Shown here one piece after another: positions 49,901 to 51,122 of a DNA stretch of 51,122 nt; position 1 is the first letter of the stretch, and each line of letters begins with the position of its first letter. The translations under genes and the position numbers were made by a program. The stretch is from positions 1 to 51,122 of IMG/VR virus record IMGVR_UViG_3300044568_002317. One strand, written 5' to 3'. The notes beneath the pieces were generated by a model. It made no database searches, had not been told where the DNA came from, and saw nothing but the letters and a program-made list of their open reading frames with translations. This stretch comes from a virus.

Positions 49901-51122
49901 TTGGCAATGTTAAATGCCACTTGGTTTAGATCATCAAGACCGTCTGTTACAAATGTAGCAGTAGTCCAACCTTGATAGGCACCATTAGCAACCAAATTAC
50001 CATCAGTTGGTGTGCCCAGTGTGATAGTATTGCCTACACCGCCAGATGCAATAACATTTGAAAGACCTGCACCATTTCCAGAAAAATATGCACCTGAAAT
50101 ATTACCAGTGGCTGTGATTGATCCTGCTGTGACAATGTTGCCGGCTTGTACATTGCCAGTTGCAGTAATAGTTCCAGCTGTGGTTATGTTCCCACCAGTT
50201 ATATTGCCAGTTGCGGTAATAGTACCAGCTGTGGTTATGTTGCCACTAGTGATATTGCCCGTGGCACTTATTAATCCACCGGTCAGCACATTGCCACTGA
50301 TTGCATTGCCTACCAAACTTAGACTGGTACCAGTTGCGGCACCAATGTTAGGTGTGGTTAAGTTTGCACCAGCTTTGACAATGATATTGCCACCTGCATC
50401 AAATGCTGTGGTATCGTTATCAACTTTGGTATTGAACTGCGTTCCAATTAGGCTTATACCAGCATTGGTGTTGGCAGTGTAAGTTTGTGAACTGCTGAAT
50501 TGACTAAAAGTAATTCCGCTGGTACCAAACGTAATAGTTCCAGCAGGAGCACTTACCACAAACGCCGCACCTTTGTTTACTGTTCCGTTTTGCACAAAGA
50601 AGTAGTCGTTAATACTCATTGCTTCTGTGCTGTCTGGTCCATATTGATCAGCATCAGTAGCACGAACAATAACAGTAGCGTTTGCCCATGTATACACACC
50701 ATTGAAGACTGTGTTGCCTTCATTTTGCACTAAAATTCTAGTGCCAATTGTCTGAACGTTGGCTGTATCAATTAGATTGAACGAACCAGTTGTGGTGAGA
50801 GTTGCACCAATGCCGTTGGCCACGCCATTAGGTTGAGCATAGGTAATAGTGCCGCTTGTGGCTGTGGCTAGATCATTAGTGGTAGCGGCTGACACTGGCG
50901 AGTGGTAAGCAATACCAGTTGACACCATGTTGTCAACATACAGTTTAGTAGCAGCGTCAGTGTCTTGTGCTGGATATGCCACACTATTAATATATGTGTT
51001 AGCAAGAACAATATTGCCTGCAGGTTGCAGATTCAAATTGCCAGTAGGAGTGGTAATTGTTAACTCGCCACTCACTGGCCTAATTGCACTGGTGTTGACA
51101 TTGGCAGCAATCACGTTGCCAG
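46966..51122 (-). CDS. Tail fibre/adhesin with PKD-like domains, 5' end outside window
   Basis: The frame is open to the right edge; 1385 codons are visible and the true start lies beyond. It begins in ITGGN-type repeat (GNVIAANVN), then a VDNMVSTGIAYHSPVSAATT / RILVQNEGNTVFNGVYTWAN domain as in the other fibres, more repeats, and a series of PKD-like domains marked by WQFGDGTAN (near 49780), LSFGDGTAN (near 49490), YNYGDGN (near 49155) and WSWGDS (near 48775). After that come Asn/Thr-rich beta segments and a final domain (PVGPDLSVTGGRTSTQYFTF, VGPGTTIDK-like). PKD domains in surface proteins mediate extension or binding to carbohydrate. A host-binding adhesin is likely. It couples to the 495-residue gene. 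Confidence 0.85.
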   Translation of the reverse strand, partial: GNVIAANVNTSAIRPVSGELTITTPTGNLNLQPAGNIVLANTYINSVAYPAQDTDAATKLYVDNMVSTGIAYHSPVSAATTNDLATATSGTITYAQPNGVANGIGATLTTTGSFNLIDTANVQTIGTRILVQNEGNTVFNGVYTWANATVIVRATDADQYGPDSTEAMSINDYFFVQNGTVNKGAAFVVSAPAGTITFGTSGITFSQFSSSQTYTANTNAGISLIGTQFNTKVDNDTTAFDAGGNIIVKAGANLTTPNIGAATGTSLSLVGNAISGNVLTGGLISATGNITSGNITTAGTITATGNITGGNITTAGTITATGNVQAGNIVTAGSITATGNISGAYFSGNGAGLSNVIASGGVGNTITLGTPTDGNLVANGAYQGWTTATFVTDGLDDLNQVAFNIANSTYVGNTYITANVYSGPSPLSVSFTGLYIGNPNSYLWQFGDGTANATTANAVHTFSNALGGTFTVSFTAYNTNGTFNGNAANGAKGSTSTASISNIVLYTPSPIPSFTLSSNSFNSGNSVTVTNTSQYATWYDLSFGDGTANFTAGPGLGNTSFTTVNHTYNSAAANTDSLYSVILSGTSNTAGPSNVVVVSSASNVKSYSSQDSNVFVTANVITVINGLGVVSFRNDSNGAPGNTASFGSQQLYNYNYGDGNVSNVNIGTGIAGNPSAANVTNTFVLSGANQAGNAYQQFTANLFLYTGFSTSPAKSSNITITVNPQVRANFIGATANTTTDATANTGNARVGYIYTDYTGNDRATFTFQNTSQNSNLANWSWGDSTFSNGVSNVGNTLHTYTSTGAKTVALTANGTPNGISSTAQSNTSSITGYIFIATNPTAPTNLSGFSNLAIANTSEGTSPLLAAGARDATGGNIVANGASVTRFAATTTIATAANIVNANTATTGTLSAYVNNGISGNVTFTTTGNTVGSNAALVISADRDLHVANAAVPSYFYKVFNANISCALSSLGTGYNNYKLVHTVSGNTNYVGFVKDNLNTAPSLVTSNIAIVEGTAGTYRYISGIPYYNTGSPTVTIANLAVANLSGQTFRSTDPFVLASGTVSEGTGALVSATQTKSLSTINNSGNSFLTSANLNANIGIASNYTLGNITANLTGANNVVATLQANIFNVIGTSATVQLPANIQMYAGANSGVNEQSITASTTGNTQAAIRVVMSTTGNTPVFSNSTNFYTANAWSGAQTIAGTPEAVVRYGVLKQYAVDLSTGYLPVGPDLSVTGGRTSTQYFTFAFARPSLANFDIRITSATGVAGVWIAAPGTTIDKSGFTSPTPGFPGPTSTINGWLEASTQYAGSGVPGASGTGGNGSNGCALTGADVIPLNTAISNVAYTMTLGSQNAANSTGTNILIRIALASGQTISDLQIGTAT

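Noticed and set aside
51112-51122. Start of the last fibre gene at 51114
   Set aside because: That codon is GTG in mid-repeat; the frame stays open to the window edge, so the gene is truncated, not complete.
1-51122. tRNA genes, transposase, integrase, reverse transcriptase or diversity-generating element
   Set aside because: I looked for these on both strands and saw no supporting motif or structure; variation in the fibres is better explained by repeat recombination.

Overview
The window is a 51 kb piece of a T4-like contractile-tailed phage (myovirus) genome. The call rests on recognisable T4 morphogenesis genes: neck gp13 and gp14, sheath completion gp15, small and large terminase gp16 and gp17, sheath gp18, tail tube gp19, head completion gp4, and the start of a gp32-like ssDNA-binding protein. 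TAAATA-type boxes resembling T4 late promoters sit before many of the genes. Much of the rest (MRA-x-EF proteins, twitch-type radical SAM enzymes, glycine-rich and ITGGN-repeat fibres) resembles, from memory, uncultured aquatic T4-like phages. I see no photosynthesis genes, tRNAs, integrase, transposase or CRISPR array. The host cannot be named; the two best early promoters fit bacterial sigma-70 closely.

Layout. Most genes lie on the minus strand, so they read from high to low coordinates. 51122-28319 is a fibre/adhesin block of nine genes. It includes a 3563-residue fibre, a 1347-residue paralogue, a fibre with PKD-like domains cut by the window edge, and a glycine-rich fibre. 25008-28244 is a plus-strand island: gp14, gp15 and a Nudix hydrolase. 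24954-20760 holds three unknown genes, a radical SAM enzyme, an SGNH-like hydrolase and gp13. 20717-19537 holds a DnaQ-type exonuclease and dNMP kinase. An HNH gene runs the other way at 19242-19586. 19146-11978 is the sheath, tube, tube-like protein, unknown, gp4, gp16 and a small unknown. 11973-8217 is an 844-residue mosaic protein followed by four small, translationally coupled genes. 8165-4960 carries a secreted thermonuclease, a glycosyltransferase-like protein, a second radical SAM enzyme and a 2OG-oxygenase-like protein. 4963-1264 is the large terminase and a large unknown. 1249-1 holds another glycosyltransferase-like protein and the start of gp32.

The genes combine virion assembly and DNA packaging with host recognition (the fibres) and a scattered accessory set of radical SAM, oxygenase, SGNH and transferase-like enzymes that could modify small molecules, glycans or proteins. 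The most interesting new signals are regulatory and structural. Five TAAATA boxes are built on the TAA stop codon of the preceding gene. Perfect hairpins at the gp13 and second radical SAM starts pair the start codon with sequence that late transcripts would lack, as known for some T4 genes. Two sigma-70 promoters point to leaderless mRNAs. gp14 has a possible ATT start. Three proteins begin with a peptide resembling the T4 internal-protein capsid-targeting sequence.
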